Shown here: in pieces, positions 26,829-35,330 of the stretch | How positions within the stretch are numbered: the stretch's first letter is position 1 | Layout: the number at the start of each line of letters is the position of its first letter | From: Oscillatoria sp. FACHB-1406 | GTDB taxonomy: Bacteria > Cyanobacteriota > Cyanobacteriia > Cyanobacteriales > Spirulinaceae | Direction of reading: 5' to 3' | NCBI RefSeq assembly: GCF_014698145.1 | Contig: NZ_JACJSM010000004.1 | Location: 208,494-272,493, forward strand | DNA: 64,000 nucleotides | The notes under the pieces: generated by a model | Databases searched by the model: none | What the model was told of the DNA's origin: nothing | The model's input: the letters and a program-made list of their open reading frames with translations, nothing else | Position numbers and translations under genes: made by a program

Positions 26829-28118
26829 ATGATTAACCCTAAAATTTTAGCAACCGCGATCGGAACCCTACTCCTGTTACTGGGGTGTAGCTTTGCCCAA
26901 CAACCTAAAACAATGGCTTCAGATCCGATAGTCCCCTCAGCCCAAACGCTTCAAACTCCCGAAATTGCAGACGAACGGTTGCTTGAAGCAAATGCGAAGT
27001 TTGGGTTAAACCTTTTCCGACAATTGCAGCAAAAAGATACAGGAAAAAATATTTTTATCTCTCCGACTAGCGTTGCAAACGCTCTCAGTCTTCTGTTGCA
27101 AGGGACGGCGGGCGAAACGCAACAAGAAATGCTAAAAGCCTTAGAACTGAGGGACATGACGCTGACTGATATTAATCGCGCCAACCAAACGCTTCATCAA
27201 CTTTTAGAAAATGCCGATCCGAGCGTTCGAGTTGCGATCGCGAATTCCATTTGGATGCGGCAAGGCGTTGCGTTCAAGCCGGAATTTCTGCAAACGAATC
27301 GAGAATACTATAATTCTGAAGTCAGCGAATTAGATTTCAGCAGTGCCGATGCTGCCCCTCGGATTAATCGTTGGGTGAGCGATAAAACTAATAATAAAAT
27401 TGACAAAATGGTCGATTCAATCGATCCGCAGCAAGTTCTCTTTCTTCTCAATGCCATTTACTTTAAAGGGGACTGGTCGCAAAAATTCGATCGCGCGCAA
27501 ACTCAAGAAAAACCATTTTTCCTCAATCGAGAGCAAACGGTAAAAGATAGCGATCGCAAAGCTTCGGTTCCCGTTGCCATGATGTCGCAAACGGGAGAAT
27601 ATCGCTACCTAGAAAACGAACAATTCCAGGCTGTAAGTCTTCCTTACGGAAAAGAAGGTCGAATGAGTTTCTATGTGTTCTTACCAAAAAGCAATAGTAG
27701 CTTAGAAAGTTTTTACCAACAACTAACTTTAGTAAATTGGCAAACTTGGATGCAGCGTTTCAGCAGAAGAGATGGTAAAATCGAACTGCCTCGTTTTAAA
27801 CTCGAGTACGAAACGCAATTGAAAGAAGTTCTCGAAACATTGGGCTTAAAAACGATATTCGACCCAAATACTGCTAACTTTTCTAAGATGACCGATGCTT
27901 CGGTTGTCGTCGATCGCGTCAAACACAAAAGTTTTGTGGAAGTGAACGAAGAAGGAACGGAAGCAGCAGCAGCAACTTCAATTGGCATCCGCGTAACTTC
28001 CATGCCGCCCCCACCTTTCCAAATGACAGTCGATCGCCCCTTCTTTTTCGCAATTCGCGACAATCGCAGCGGCGAAGTCTTATTTATGGGATCGATGCTC
28101 GAACCGCCTTCGCCTTAA
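26829..28118 (+). CDS. serpin-family protease inhibitor, predicted lipoprotein
   Basis: 429 residues. The N-terminus (MINPKILATAIGTLLLLLGC) ends in a lipobox, so it should be membrane-anchored outside the cytoplasm. The serpin fold covers residues about 50-425: NIFISPTSVANALSLLLQGT, VLFLLNAIYFKGDWSQKF, MSFYVFLPK and the C-terminal FFFAIRDNRSGEVLFMG. The reactive-centre hinge is EVNEEGTEAAAATS, with the small residues at P12-P9 needed for loop insertion, so it should be an inhibitory serpin. Counting from the hinge, P1 falls at RVTSM, but the loop seems a few residues longer than in alpha-1-antitrypsin, so P1 (Arg, Thr or neighbour) is uncertain. The next genes on the strand encode a TPS protein and a CHAT-domain protein. 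Confidence 0.94.
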   Translation: MINPKILATAIGTLLLLLGCSFAQQPKTMASDPIVPSAQTLQTPEIADERLLEANAKFGLNLFRQLQQKDTGKNIFISPTSVANALSLLLQGTAGETQQEMLKALELRDMTLTDINRANQTLHQLLENADPSVRVAIANSIWMRQGVAFKPEFLQTNREYYNSEVSELDFSSADAAPRINRWVSDKTNNKIDKMVDSIDPQQVLFLLNAIYFKGDWSQKFDRAQTQEKPFFLNREQTVKDSDRKASVPVAMMSQTGEYRYLENEQFQAVSLPYGKEGRMSFYVFLPKSNSSLESFYQQLTLVNWQTWMQRFSRRDGKIELPRFKLEYETQLKEVLETLGLKTIFDPNTANFSKMTDASVVVDRVKHKSFVEVNEEGTEAAAATSIGIRVTSMPPPPFQMTVDRPFFFAIRDNRSGEVLFMGSMLEPPSP

Positions 28119-28344
28119 AGGGTTGGGAATACAGCGATCGCGCGTTGAAATGGTCAGCGGTGTTAAATTTTGAGATGAATTGAGAAAGAAGCAGAAACCT
28201 TTTCCGGGTGAAATATTCCCCATTTATAGTACAGAGTTATCCGAAATTTTGATAGGAATCTTTGTATTCTAGAAAGAGAAGTTCTTTAAGTCGAGCTTCT
28301 ACCTATCTAGATTGGTTAATTTTGCCCCCATCTGCACTTACTTT

Positions 28345-29697
28345 ATGAATCGCGTACGCTCTAACATTTTTGTATTGGCTTTCGGTGCGATCGCGTCTAT
28401 TCTGTTAGTCGGTAGCTTTACTCTGTGCGCGCGCGCTCAACCGGTCCCCGCAAAGGACGACGCTACGGGAACAACGATTAAAATTGAAGGCAATCAATTC
28501 AATATCGAAGGCGGTACGCTTTCAGGCGATGGAAGCAATCTTTTCCATAGTTTCGAGCAATTCGGTCTTGATGCCAACCAAGTCGCGAATTTCCTCTCAC
28601 ACCCTCAAATTCAAAATATTCTCGCCCGCGTTGTCGGTAACGATCCTTCGATTATCAATGGCTTAATTCAAGTTACGGGCGGCAATTCTAATTTGTACTT
28701 AATGAATCCGGCTGGGATTATTCTCGGGCAAGGGGCAAGTTTAAACGTTCCGGGCGATTTTGTGGCAACGACAGCAACGGGAATTGGTTTTGGTGGCGAT
28801 CGCTGGTTTAATGCGTTTGGGGAAAATCGCTATACGACTTTAGTCGGCAATCCCACTCAATTTGCCTTCGATTTATCCCAAGCCAGTGCAATTATCAATG
28901 CAGGTTCCTTAAAAACCGATAATGGTAGCGTTGCCCTAATTGGGGGAAAAATTGCTAATACCGGAAGGCTAGAAACATTGGGCGGAAATGTTGCGGTTGC
29001 TGCTGTTCCCGGAAGTAGTTTAATCCGCATCTCGCAACCGGACAACTTATTAAGTTTAGAAATTGCCCCGCCTCGCGATACAAATGGTGTTATTCTCCCG
29101 TTCGCGGCGCGCGATCTGCCCGAACTGTTGACCAATTCTAGTAATTCTAATATAGACACGGGATTGAGCGTTGATTCCAACCGGAACGGGCATATATTCA
29201 ATCCTGCCCCCAAACCAACTTTAGAACCCCAGAGTATCGCGATCGGCACATTAACCCCTCCCAACAACGACAGTGTGGTAAATCCGCTAAGCGTTATTGT
29301 GGTGTTGTTGGAAAATGCTTCTTTTGTCTTGCCGCCGCCCGGAGAGCGGCCGCCCGATCCCGCGCCTGGAGGACATTCTAGTAGCTCACTGTCCCCCTTA
29401 AACCCGATTTCATCCCCTGGAGGAACGCCCGATGCGAGCAACCTATATCCGGATGTAAGTCGCTCTGTATCCTCTGTTATAGACGATACACCCCAGACTT
29501 CCGTACCGACAGGAAGCGACAATCGCCCTTCCATTACGCCCGCAGGTACAGCGGAGAACGCTGAGATATTGCCCGTTCAAAGCAGTTGTGCGAATGTCGA
29601 TATTGAAACCTCAGAGGGTGAATTTAGTCGAGGGTGTTCGATGCCTGCATCAGTGGAGGAAAAGCCAATTTTGGATATAAGCAATGTTGTACCGTAG
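28345..29697 (+). CDS. filamentous-haemagglutinin N-terminal (TPS) domain protein, short TpsA
   Basis: 450 residues from ATG at 28345, chosen to begin a signal peptide (MNRVRSNIFVLAFGAIASIL, ending near CARAQ). Residues about 40-250 are the TPS domain: GNQFNIEGGTLSGDGSNLFHSF, NLYLMNPAGIILGQGASLNV and the following right-handed beta-helix rungs. Canonical TpsA proteins then have a very long repeat helix; here there is only a Pro/Ser-rich 200-residue tail with three Cys near the end. It should cross the outer membrane through a TpsB partner, possibly the one at 6530-8461. An 18-base gap to the CHAT gene implies co-transcription. Confidence 0.9.
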   Translation: MNRVRSNIFVLAFGAIASILLVGSFTLCARAQPVPAKDDATGTTIKIEGNQFNIEGGTLSGDGSNLFHSFEQFGLDANQVANFLSHPQIQNILARVVGNDPSIINGLIQVTGGNSNLYLMNPAGIILGQGASLNVPGDFVATTATGIGFGGDRWFNAFGENRYTTLVGNPTQFAFDLSQASAIINAGSLKTDNGSVALIGGKIANTGRLETLGGNVAVAAVPGSSLIRISQPDNLLSLEIAPPRDTNGVILPFAARDLPELLTNSSNSNIDTGLSVDSNRNGHIFNPAPKPTLEPQSIAIGTLTPPNNDSVVNPLSVIVVLLENASFVLPPPGERPPDPAPGGHSSSSLSPLNPISSPGGTPDASNLYPDVSRSVSSVIDDTPQTSVPTGSDNRPSITPAGTAENAEILPVQSSCANVDIETSEGEFSRGCSMPASVEEKPILDISNVVP

Positions 29698-29715
29698 CGT
29701 TAAAAATTAAATGTT

Positions 29716-32070
29716 ATGAACGACAAAGATAGACAAAAGGCGAAACGATGGGGCTTATGGGGTTTAACGCTGTTGTGGGCGATTCCGATCGCGATCGCAG
29801 TTCCGGGTGCGATCCCGCAGGGATCCGCGAAGCGGCACGCGCAATCCCCAGAGCCAGATCGCTTGCTCCAACAAGGTTTCGTCCAATCCCAGCAAGGGCA
29901 ATGGGATGCGGCGGTGGCTTCGTGGCAAAGTGCATTGCAAGGATACCGCAACGCTCGAAACCAAGACGGGGAAGCGCGGGCGTTGGGGAGTTTGGCGAAT
30001 GCGTTTCAAGCGTTGGGGCGTTATGCCGATGCGATCGCGTCCGCTAATGCAGCGCGCCAGCTTTGGCAGCAATTGCAAAATCGCACCGAAGAAGGAAAAG
30101 TTATCGGCAATTTGGGCAATATTTACATCGAACTGGGCAATTATAAGAAAGCAAAGGAATTGCACGAGCAAAGTTTAGCGATCGCTCGCGAGTCAAACAA
30201 TGCCGAAGGAGAGGTACGAACGCTGATTAGTTTGGGGGCGATTGCCGGTAGCGAGGGCGATTACGAAGCCGCCAAACGCAACTATCAACAAGCGCTGACA
30301 AAAGCAACCGCGATCGGCTATACCAGCGCCCGCGCCACCGCCTTAAATAACCTCGGTTCGGCGTACCACGCCCTAGGGCAATATCAAGAGGCGATCGCGC
30401 GTTACCAGCAAACCTTAGAACTCGCAGAAACGCTCAACAGTCCCCGCTTTCAAAGTGCCGCCCTCGCCGGTTTGGGACTCGCCCACGCCAATTTACAAGA
30501 TTACGATCGCGCGCTGCAATACCAAGAACGGGGCTGGAAATTAGCCGAACAAATGAACAGCAAACCCTTAGCCAGTATTGCGGCGGCGAATTGGGGATTT
30601 ACGTTATGGAAGGCAAGGCGATTGCCAGAAGCCGAGAACAAGCTGCGGGAAGCGATCGCGATTCGCGAATCTTTGCGTTTGGAACTCAATGATTTAGATC
30701 GCGTTTCCCTGTTCGATACCCAAGCGCGGGATTACAGTCTCCTGCAACAAGTCTTAATCGCGCAGAATAAACCGGAAGCGGCGCTCGAAGTGTCGGAGAG
30801 AGGACGGGCGCGGGCATTTGTGGAATTACTCGCGCAGCGCCTTTCCGACTCTAATATTGCCGCAGCAGCTAATGTCGAGCCGCCTTCCTTGCCAAAGGTA
30901 CAAGAAATCGCACGGCAGCAGCAAGCGACATTAGTTGAATATTCCATCATTTCTGACGAACAGTTTGTCGGACAGGGAAAACTGAAAGGGAAACCGATCG
31001 CCCTTTATATTTGGGTGGTGCAACCGACGGGAAAAGTGACCTTTCGTTCTGTCGATCTGAAAAACCTCGAGCTGCCCTTAGAAGAAATTATCAAGCGCAG
31101 TCGTCGTGCCGTTGTCGGACGAGGAATTAACCAAACTCCGGTAGGGGATAAGCAATCGACTCCCGAACGCCGCCGTCCGACTTCGCAGTTTCTCGGATTA
31201 ATGTATCAGTTGTTAATTGCACCGATCGAAGATTTGTTGCCAACCGATCCCGAAGCGCGTATTATTGCGATTCCCCATCAAACCTTATTTTTAGTTCCTT
31301 TCGCCGCCTTGCAGGATAAAACCGGAACCTACGCGATCGAAAAACATACGTTCGCGATCGCGCCCTCAATTCAAGTTCTCGACTTCACCCACCAGCAAAA
31401 AGAACGGTTACTCGCCCAAACTTCGGAAACACGGGAAGATTTAGTGGTTGGAAACCCCACCATGCCCAGCTTTAAAGAACCCGATGGTACGTTAATTGAA
31501 TTGTCGCCTCTACCGGGAGCAGAAACCGAAGCCCAACAGATTGCCCAACAACTCAAAACCGAACCGCTAATCGGTAATAGTGCCACAGAAATCGCTGTGA
31601 GAGAGCGATTGGGCAGCGCGCACCTCGTTCACTTAGCCACCCACGGATTATTAGATGATTTTGGCACGGGGATTCCCGGCGCGATCGCTCTCGCTCCGAG
31701 TGGGGACGCTTCGACTTCGCTCAGCTTAGCAGGAGATGGGTTGTTAACGGCAGAAGAATTATTAGGGTTAAAGATTCGCGCCGAATTGGTGGTGCTGAGT
31801 GCTTGCGATACCGGACGCGGCGAGATTACCGGCGATGGCGTAATTGGGTTGTCGCGATCGCTCATTGTTGCAGGCGCGCCCAGTATTTTAGTCTCGCTTT
31901 GGGCAGTTCCCGACGCGCCGACGGCTGAATTAATGGTGGAATTTTACCGTCAGTTAGCCCTCAATCCCGACAAAGCGAAAGCCTTGCGACTGGCAATGCT
32001 TGCCACCCTCAAAAAATACGATAAACCCGTTAACTGGGCTGCTTTTACTCTCGTCGGTGAAGCCGAATGA
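29716..32070 (+). CDS. exported TPR-CHAT protein (caspase-like fold)
   Basis: 784 residues. The N-terminus WGLWGLTLLWAIPIAIAV is a signal or anchor segment, so it should act outside the cytoplasm. Residues about 45-330 contain about six TPRs. The CHAT domain (about 440-780) shows the His in HLVHLATHGLLDD and the Cys in LVVLSACDTGRG, followed by IVAGAPSILVSLWAVPD: a complete His-Cys dyad of the caspase/separase clan. Between the two, DASTSLSLAG is encoded by a 19-bp repeat word also found between genes at 26570. The gene follows the TPS protein by 18 bases; such TPS-CHAT pairs are frequent in cyanobacteria. The substrate is unknown. Confidence 0.93.
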   Translation: MNDKDRQKAKRWGLWGLTLLWAIPIAIAVPGAIPQGSAKRHAQSPEPDRLLQQGFVQSQQGQWDAAVASWQSALQGYRNARNQDGEARALGSLANAFQALGRYADAIASANAARQLWQQLQNRTEEGKVIGNLGNIYIELGNYKKAKELHEQSLAIARESNNAEGEVRTLISLGAIAGSEGDYEAAKRNYQQALTKATAIGYTSARATALNNLGSAYHALGQYQEAIARYQQTLELAETLNSPRFQSAALAGLGLAHANLQDYDRALQYQERGWKLAEQMNSKPLASIAAANWGFTLWKARRLPEAENKLREAIAIRESLRLELNDLDRVSLFDTQARDYSLLQQVLIAQNKPEAALEVSERGRARAFVELLAQRLSDSNIAAAANVEPPSLPKVQEIARQQQATLVEYSIISDEQFVGQGKLKGKPIALYIWVVQPTGKVTFRSVDLKNLELPLEEIIKRSRRAVVGRGINQTPVGDKQSTPERRRPTSQFLGLMYQLLIAPIEDLLPTDPEARIIAIPHQTLFLVPFAALQDKTGTYAIEKHTFAIAPSIQVLDFTHQQKERLLAQTSETREDLVVGNPTMPSFKEPDGTLIELSPLPGAETEAQQIAQQLKTEPLIGNSATEIAVRERLGSAHLVHLATHGLLDDFGTGIPGAIALAPSGDASTSLSLAGDGLLTAEELLGLKIRAELVVLSACDTGRGEITGDGVIGLSRSLIVAGAPSILVSLWAVPDAPTAELMVEFYRQLALNPDKAKALRLAMLATLKKYDKPVNWAAFTLVGEAE

Positions 32071-32101
32071 ATTAAACTGAAATAAGAGTTTAAAAATTGC
32101 C

Positions 32102-32262
32102 GTAGAGACGTTGTATACAACGTCGTTATTGATATTTCGTAGGGTGGGCAGCGCCCACCAGCTTTAAGTCAGTGCCATTAATCTTTAGTGACTTAAGTTA
32201 TTAGCCTTGGGTTGTAAACCCAAGGCGGGCTAGGTGGGCGGGGGTTAAGCTTAAGTTGACAC
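32102..32262 (+). repeat. cluster of GTAG-hairpins downstream of the CHAT gene (copy 3)
   Basis: GTAG (32102) followed by the 18-bp palindrome GACGTTGTATACAACGTC; GTAG (32139) followed by GGTGGGCAGCGCCCACC; then TTAAGTCA...TGACTTAA; then CCTTGGGTT-GTA-AACCCAAGG (32205-32225); ending with CTTAAGTTGACAC (32250-32262). It separates convergent genes and may also stop transcription. Confidence 0.85.
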
Positions 32263-32273
32263 CTTCCACGCCC

Positions 32274-33593
32274 TCAATGCCCATTCAGGTAATAATCCCG
32301 CGTTCCTTTAGCATCCAACGCTTCCCCGAGGCGATTGAGGGCGTGGATATAAGCGGCGGCGCGCATCGAAACATCGAGTTCTTTACCGATCTTCCAAGTA
32401 TTTTCGGTTTCTTCCACCATACGTTCTTTAAGGCGTTGATTGACTTTTTCCAGGTTCCAATACAGTCCGCTGCGGTTTTGTACCCATTCAAAATAACTGA
32501 CGGTTACACCGCCCGCGTTGATTAAAATATCGGGGAAAACGTAAATCCCTCGATCTTCTAAGATGCGATCGGCAGCAGAATTAATTGGCCCGTTGGCGAC
32601 TTCAAAGATATACTTGGCTTGAATGTCGGCGGCATTGAGTTCGGTGATTTGATTTTCGAGCGCTGCGGGAATCAAAATATCGACATCTAGGGTTAAAAGT
32701 TCTTCATTACTAATGGTTTGATGTTCGACAACATTGCAGACTGTATCTTGACAATAGACTGCTTTCATGGTCTTGCGCTCGGCTTTATACTGGCGCAAAC
32801 TGGGGATATCTAAACCTTGTTCGGCATACAGTCCGCCTTGAGAATCGCTAACAGCCACAACTTTATAACCGGCTTGCCAGAGAACGTCGGCGAGAATGCC
32901 TCCAACGTTGCCGAATCCTTGAATCGCGACGGTGGTTTGTTCGGGAATGAGATCGAATTTCGGCAGCAAAGTTGCGATCGCGTAATACGCCCCCATTGCC
33001 GTGGCTGACTCTCGCCCTTGGGAACCGCCCATCATCACGGGTTTGCCCGTTACTACCGCCGGACTCACTTTGCGTTTGATGATGCTGTATTGATCCATCA
33101 TCCAACCCATAATCGTGGCGTTGGTGTAAACATCGGGTGCGAGAATGTCAATGTCGGGGCCGATAAAATCCGCGATCGCATCGATATACCCCCGACTCAA
33201 CCGCTCTAATTCTTGCCGGGATAATTCTTTGGGATTAAGCGCGATGCCGCCTTTTGCACCGCCGAAGGGAAGATTAAGCAAGGCACATTTAAACGTCATC
33301 CAAAACGCGAGCGATTGCACTTCATCCATCGAAACATTGGGATGATAGCGAACGCCGCCTTTTCCCGGGCCGCGCGTATCGTCGTAGCGCACGCGGTAGC
33401 CTTGAAACACGCTCAGAGAACCGTTATCCATGCGCACGGGAATGGAAACACACAAACTCGCCTTGGGGTATTTCAGGCGGCCGAGGGCATCTTCTGACAT
33501 CGAAACGTATTTTAAGGCGCGATCTAATCGCGTTCTTGCATCGGCAAATAACGAGCTTTCTTTGGGAGTTGGGACAGAAGTTTGTGCGAGCAT
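32274..33593 (-). CDS. gdhA: Glu/Leu/Phe/Val dehydrogenase, probably NAD(P)-glutamate dehydrogenase
   Basis: 439 residues, the length of hexameric GDH. It reversibly aminates 2-oxoglutarate to glutamate. The substrate-binding core GPGKGGVRYHPNVSMDEV, LPFGGAKGGIALNP (catalytic Lys), APDVYTNATIMGWMMD, and the Rossmann motif VAIQGFGNVGGILAD are all intact. GFGNVG is seen in both NAD- and NADP-linked enzymes, so cofactor choice is open. ATG at 33593. No NtcA-type site (GTA-N8-TAC) was spotted just upstream. The gap 33594-34127 holds no gene that I can support. Confidence 0.93.
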   Translation of the reverse strand: MLAQTSVPTPKESSLFADARTRLDRALKYVSMSEDALGRLKYPKASLCVSIPVRMDNGSLSVFQGYRVRYDDTRGPGKGGVRYHPNVSMDEVQSLAFWMTFKCALLNLPFGGAKGGIALNPKELSRQELERLSRGYIDAIADFIGPDIDILAPDVYTNATIMGWMMDQYSIIKRKVSPAVVTGKPVMMGGSQGRESATAMGAYYAIATLLPKFDLIPEQTTVAIQGFGNVGGILADVLWQAGYKVVAVSDSQGGLYAEQGLDIPSLRQYKAERKTMKAVYCQDTVCNVVEHQTISNEELLTLDVDILIPAALENQITELNAADIQAKYIFEVANGPINSAADRILEDRGIYVFPDILINAGGVTVSYFEWVQNRSGLYWNLEKVNQRLKERMVEETENTWKIGKELDVSMRAAAYIHALNRLGEALDAKGTRDYYLNGH

Positions 33594-34127
33594 AATCTTA
33601 AGGTAGAGTGAGAAAACATAGCAGAGATTGGGTCAGGTGCGATCGCCCTAACCTTCCTTTTATTTCGAGATGCCACAAGGATTTCCAGCCGCACGACTGC
33701 GACCCTTTTAGGAAATATTTGCAAGCATTACTTAAAATTCAACGTATCGTTTGCGAACCGACAATGTTGCACGAAACCGACGCAAAGAAACCGGATTTTT
33801 GGGCCTCGCGTGCAAATCTTATTGAAGCTTCGCCTACTAATATTGTAGGCACAAGCAAACCGTATCATTGAATACAATGCAACAGTTCTTTACAATTCCT
33901 CTCAGAAAGGTGCAAATTGGCGAGTTTGAGGGAACTCCAGACAATCCAACTCGTCGAGAGCTAGCATTCCTCCCCCTAAAAGCAAGAAGCTCTTTATACT
34001 GGGGATATGATACTGCGCGCCATCGAAGCGATCGCCATTCATCCGAAAAGCGCGCCGCCGTGGGGAAGCATTAAGCCACAACGTTTGAGAAACGCGATTA
34101 TCCCCAATCCCGATAAAAGCCATTGGT
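33594..34127. other. 534-bp intergenic region between divergent gdhA and DUF4126 genes
   Basis: Divergent promoter region. Several short open frames overlap here but none has a family resemblance or a ribosome binding site. HIP1 cores occur at 33640 and 34027. No RNA gene or terminator was recognised. Confidence 0.6.
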
Positions 34128-34691
34128 ATGTTTGTTGGAATTTTAGCCGCTCTTTCAGCGTCAGCCGCAGCCGGAATGCGAATTGCCTTACCACTGCTCG
34201 CGATCGGCTTACTACAAAATGATATTCTCTGGCAGAACGTACCGCTGTTATCTCGCATTCATCCTCAAGTTTTGCTAGGTATCCTGACCAGTTGGTCGCT
34301 GTTCGAGCTATTCGGTTCAAAAAAATTCCTGAGTTTGCGCGCATTGCAATTAGTCGAACTAATATTTAGTCCGATTGTCGGTGCTTTATTGGCAATAACA
34401 GCCGCTAGAATTGCGCAGTTGAAATTCGAGATTCAACTCGAACCGTTATGGACTATTGCTATAGTTGGGGGAACATTGGCTTTAGTTCTAAAACTGGTAC
34501 AAGTTGGTTGGTTTTTTCGCCTGCGACGATTGCCAATTTGGGCAGTTTTTGCAGAAGATATCCTTTGCGTTTTACTGGTCTTTGTGTCGTTTAAAGCTCC
34601 CGAGCAAGGCGGATTAATTGCCATGTTGCTGCTGTGGCTTGCCGTTCGCAGTTCGCAGGAGTGGTATCGTTGGTATCGTAAGAATGAATAA
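34128..34691 (+). CDS. DUF4126 family membrane protein
   Basis: 187 residues with about five hydrophobic segments and the family opening GILAALSASAAAGMRIALPLL. DUF4126 proteins are small integral inner-membrane proteins without known activity. The start at 34128 is preceded by no clear ribosome binding site, so the true start could differ. The stop (GAATAATGA) is directly followed by ATGAATT-type heptamers. Confidence 0.85.
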   Translation: MFVGILAALSASAAAGMRIALPLLAIGLLQNDILWQNVPLLSRIHPQVLLGILTSWSLFELFGSKKFLSLRALQLVELIFSPIVGALLAITAARIAQLKFEIQLEPLWTIAIVGGTLALVLKLVQVGWFFRLRRLPIWAVFAEDILCVLLVFVSFKAPEQGGLIAMLLLWLAVRSSQEWYRWYRKNE

Positions 34692-34770
34692 TGAGTGGGG
34701 AATTATGAATTATGAGTTATGAATTATGAATGGGGAATCATAAATTATGAGTTATAAATGGGAAATCATG
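34692..34770. repeat. ATGAATT/ATGAGTT heptamer array after the DUF4126 gene
   Basis: Imperfect heptamers of the type TTATGAA/TTATGAG interrupted by TGGGGA units, starting within ten bases of the stop codon. Units are the reverse complement of the TTCATAA/CTCATAA array at 35220-35330. Confidence 0.85.
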
Positions 34771-34826
34771 AGGAATGAAGGAGGAGTAATGAATTAAGAA
34801 TTAGAGATAGAGTAAGTCAATTAAGT

Positions 34827-35201
34827 TTAACGATTTTGCTTAGTTTTACGAATAATCGCAGTAAGGATTGCGATAATTTCTTCCGTTTCTTGAATGAGGG
34901 GCTGAAGTCGATCGCGAAGAATAATTTCTGATTCCTCAAACAGGTGTAGCCAATATAAACTTTCTCTCGCCTCTTTTTGAGCGATACTCATTTTATGAAT
35001 AAAATCGGCTTTACTTTCTCCTGACTGAGCTTCTTCTATATTCGCACCAATTGAAGTCGCTGCTCTTAAATATTGTTTGCCTAATATCCAACCTGCTCTA
35101 TCCGTTCCCTCTTGTACGCTCTGATGCAGTTTAATCGCCTGTAGAGCATACTCAAAAGAACGCTTCCGAATATCCTTGGGCTTCTCTTTTCTGCCCTCCA
35201 T
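34827..35201 (-). CDS. four-helix-bundle protein (23S rRNA-IVP/S23-like)
   Basis: 124 residues, all helical: DIRKRSFEYALQAIKLHQSV, GKQYLRAATSIGANIEEAQ, SKADFIHKMSIAQKEARESL, YWLHLFEESEIILRDRLQ. This is the small four-helix bundle family found as ORFs in 23S rRNA intervening sequences and as the fold of the Avd accessory protein of diversity-generating retroelements. No reverse transcriptase or rRNA is near, so it is a stand-alone copy. ATG at 35201 follows AAGGAG at long spacing. Heptamer arrays flank it on both sides, so it may have come in as a unit. Confidence 0.9.
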   Translation of the reverse strand: MEGRKEKPKDIRKRSFEYALQAIKLHQSVQEGTDRAGWILGKQYLRAATSIGANIEEAQSGESKADFIHKMSIAQKEARESLYWLHLFEESEIILRDRLQPLIQETEEIIAILTAIIRKTKQNR

Positions 35202-35221
35202 AATTACCTGTTCTCCTTTAA

Positions 35222-35330
35222 TGATTCATAACTCATAATTCATAACTCCCTCTTCATCACTTATCACTCCCCCTTCATAACTCCCCCTTCATAACTCATA
35301 ATTCATAACTCATAACTCATAATTCATATT
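35222..35330. repeat. CATAACT/CATAATT heptamer array between the four-helix-bundle and cyclase genes
   Basis: Runs of ATTCATAACTCATA units with CTCCCCCTT interruptions, ending six bases from the stop codon of the cyclase gene on the minus strand. Confidence 0.9.
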
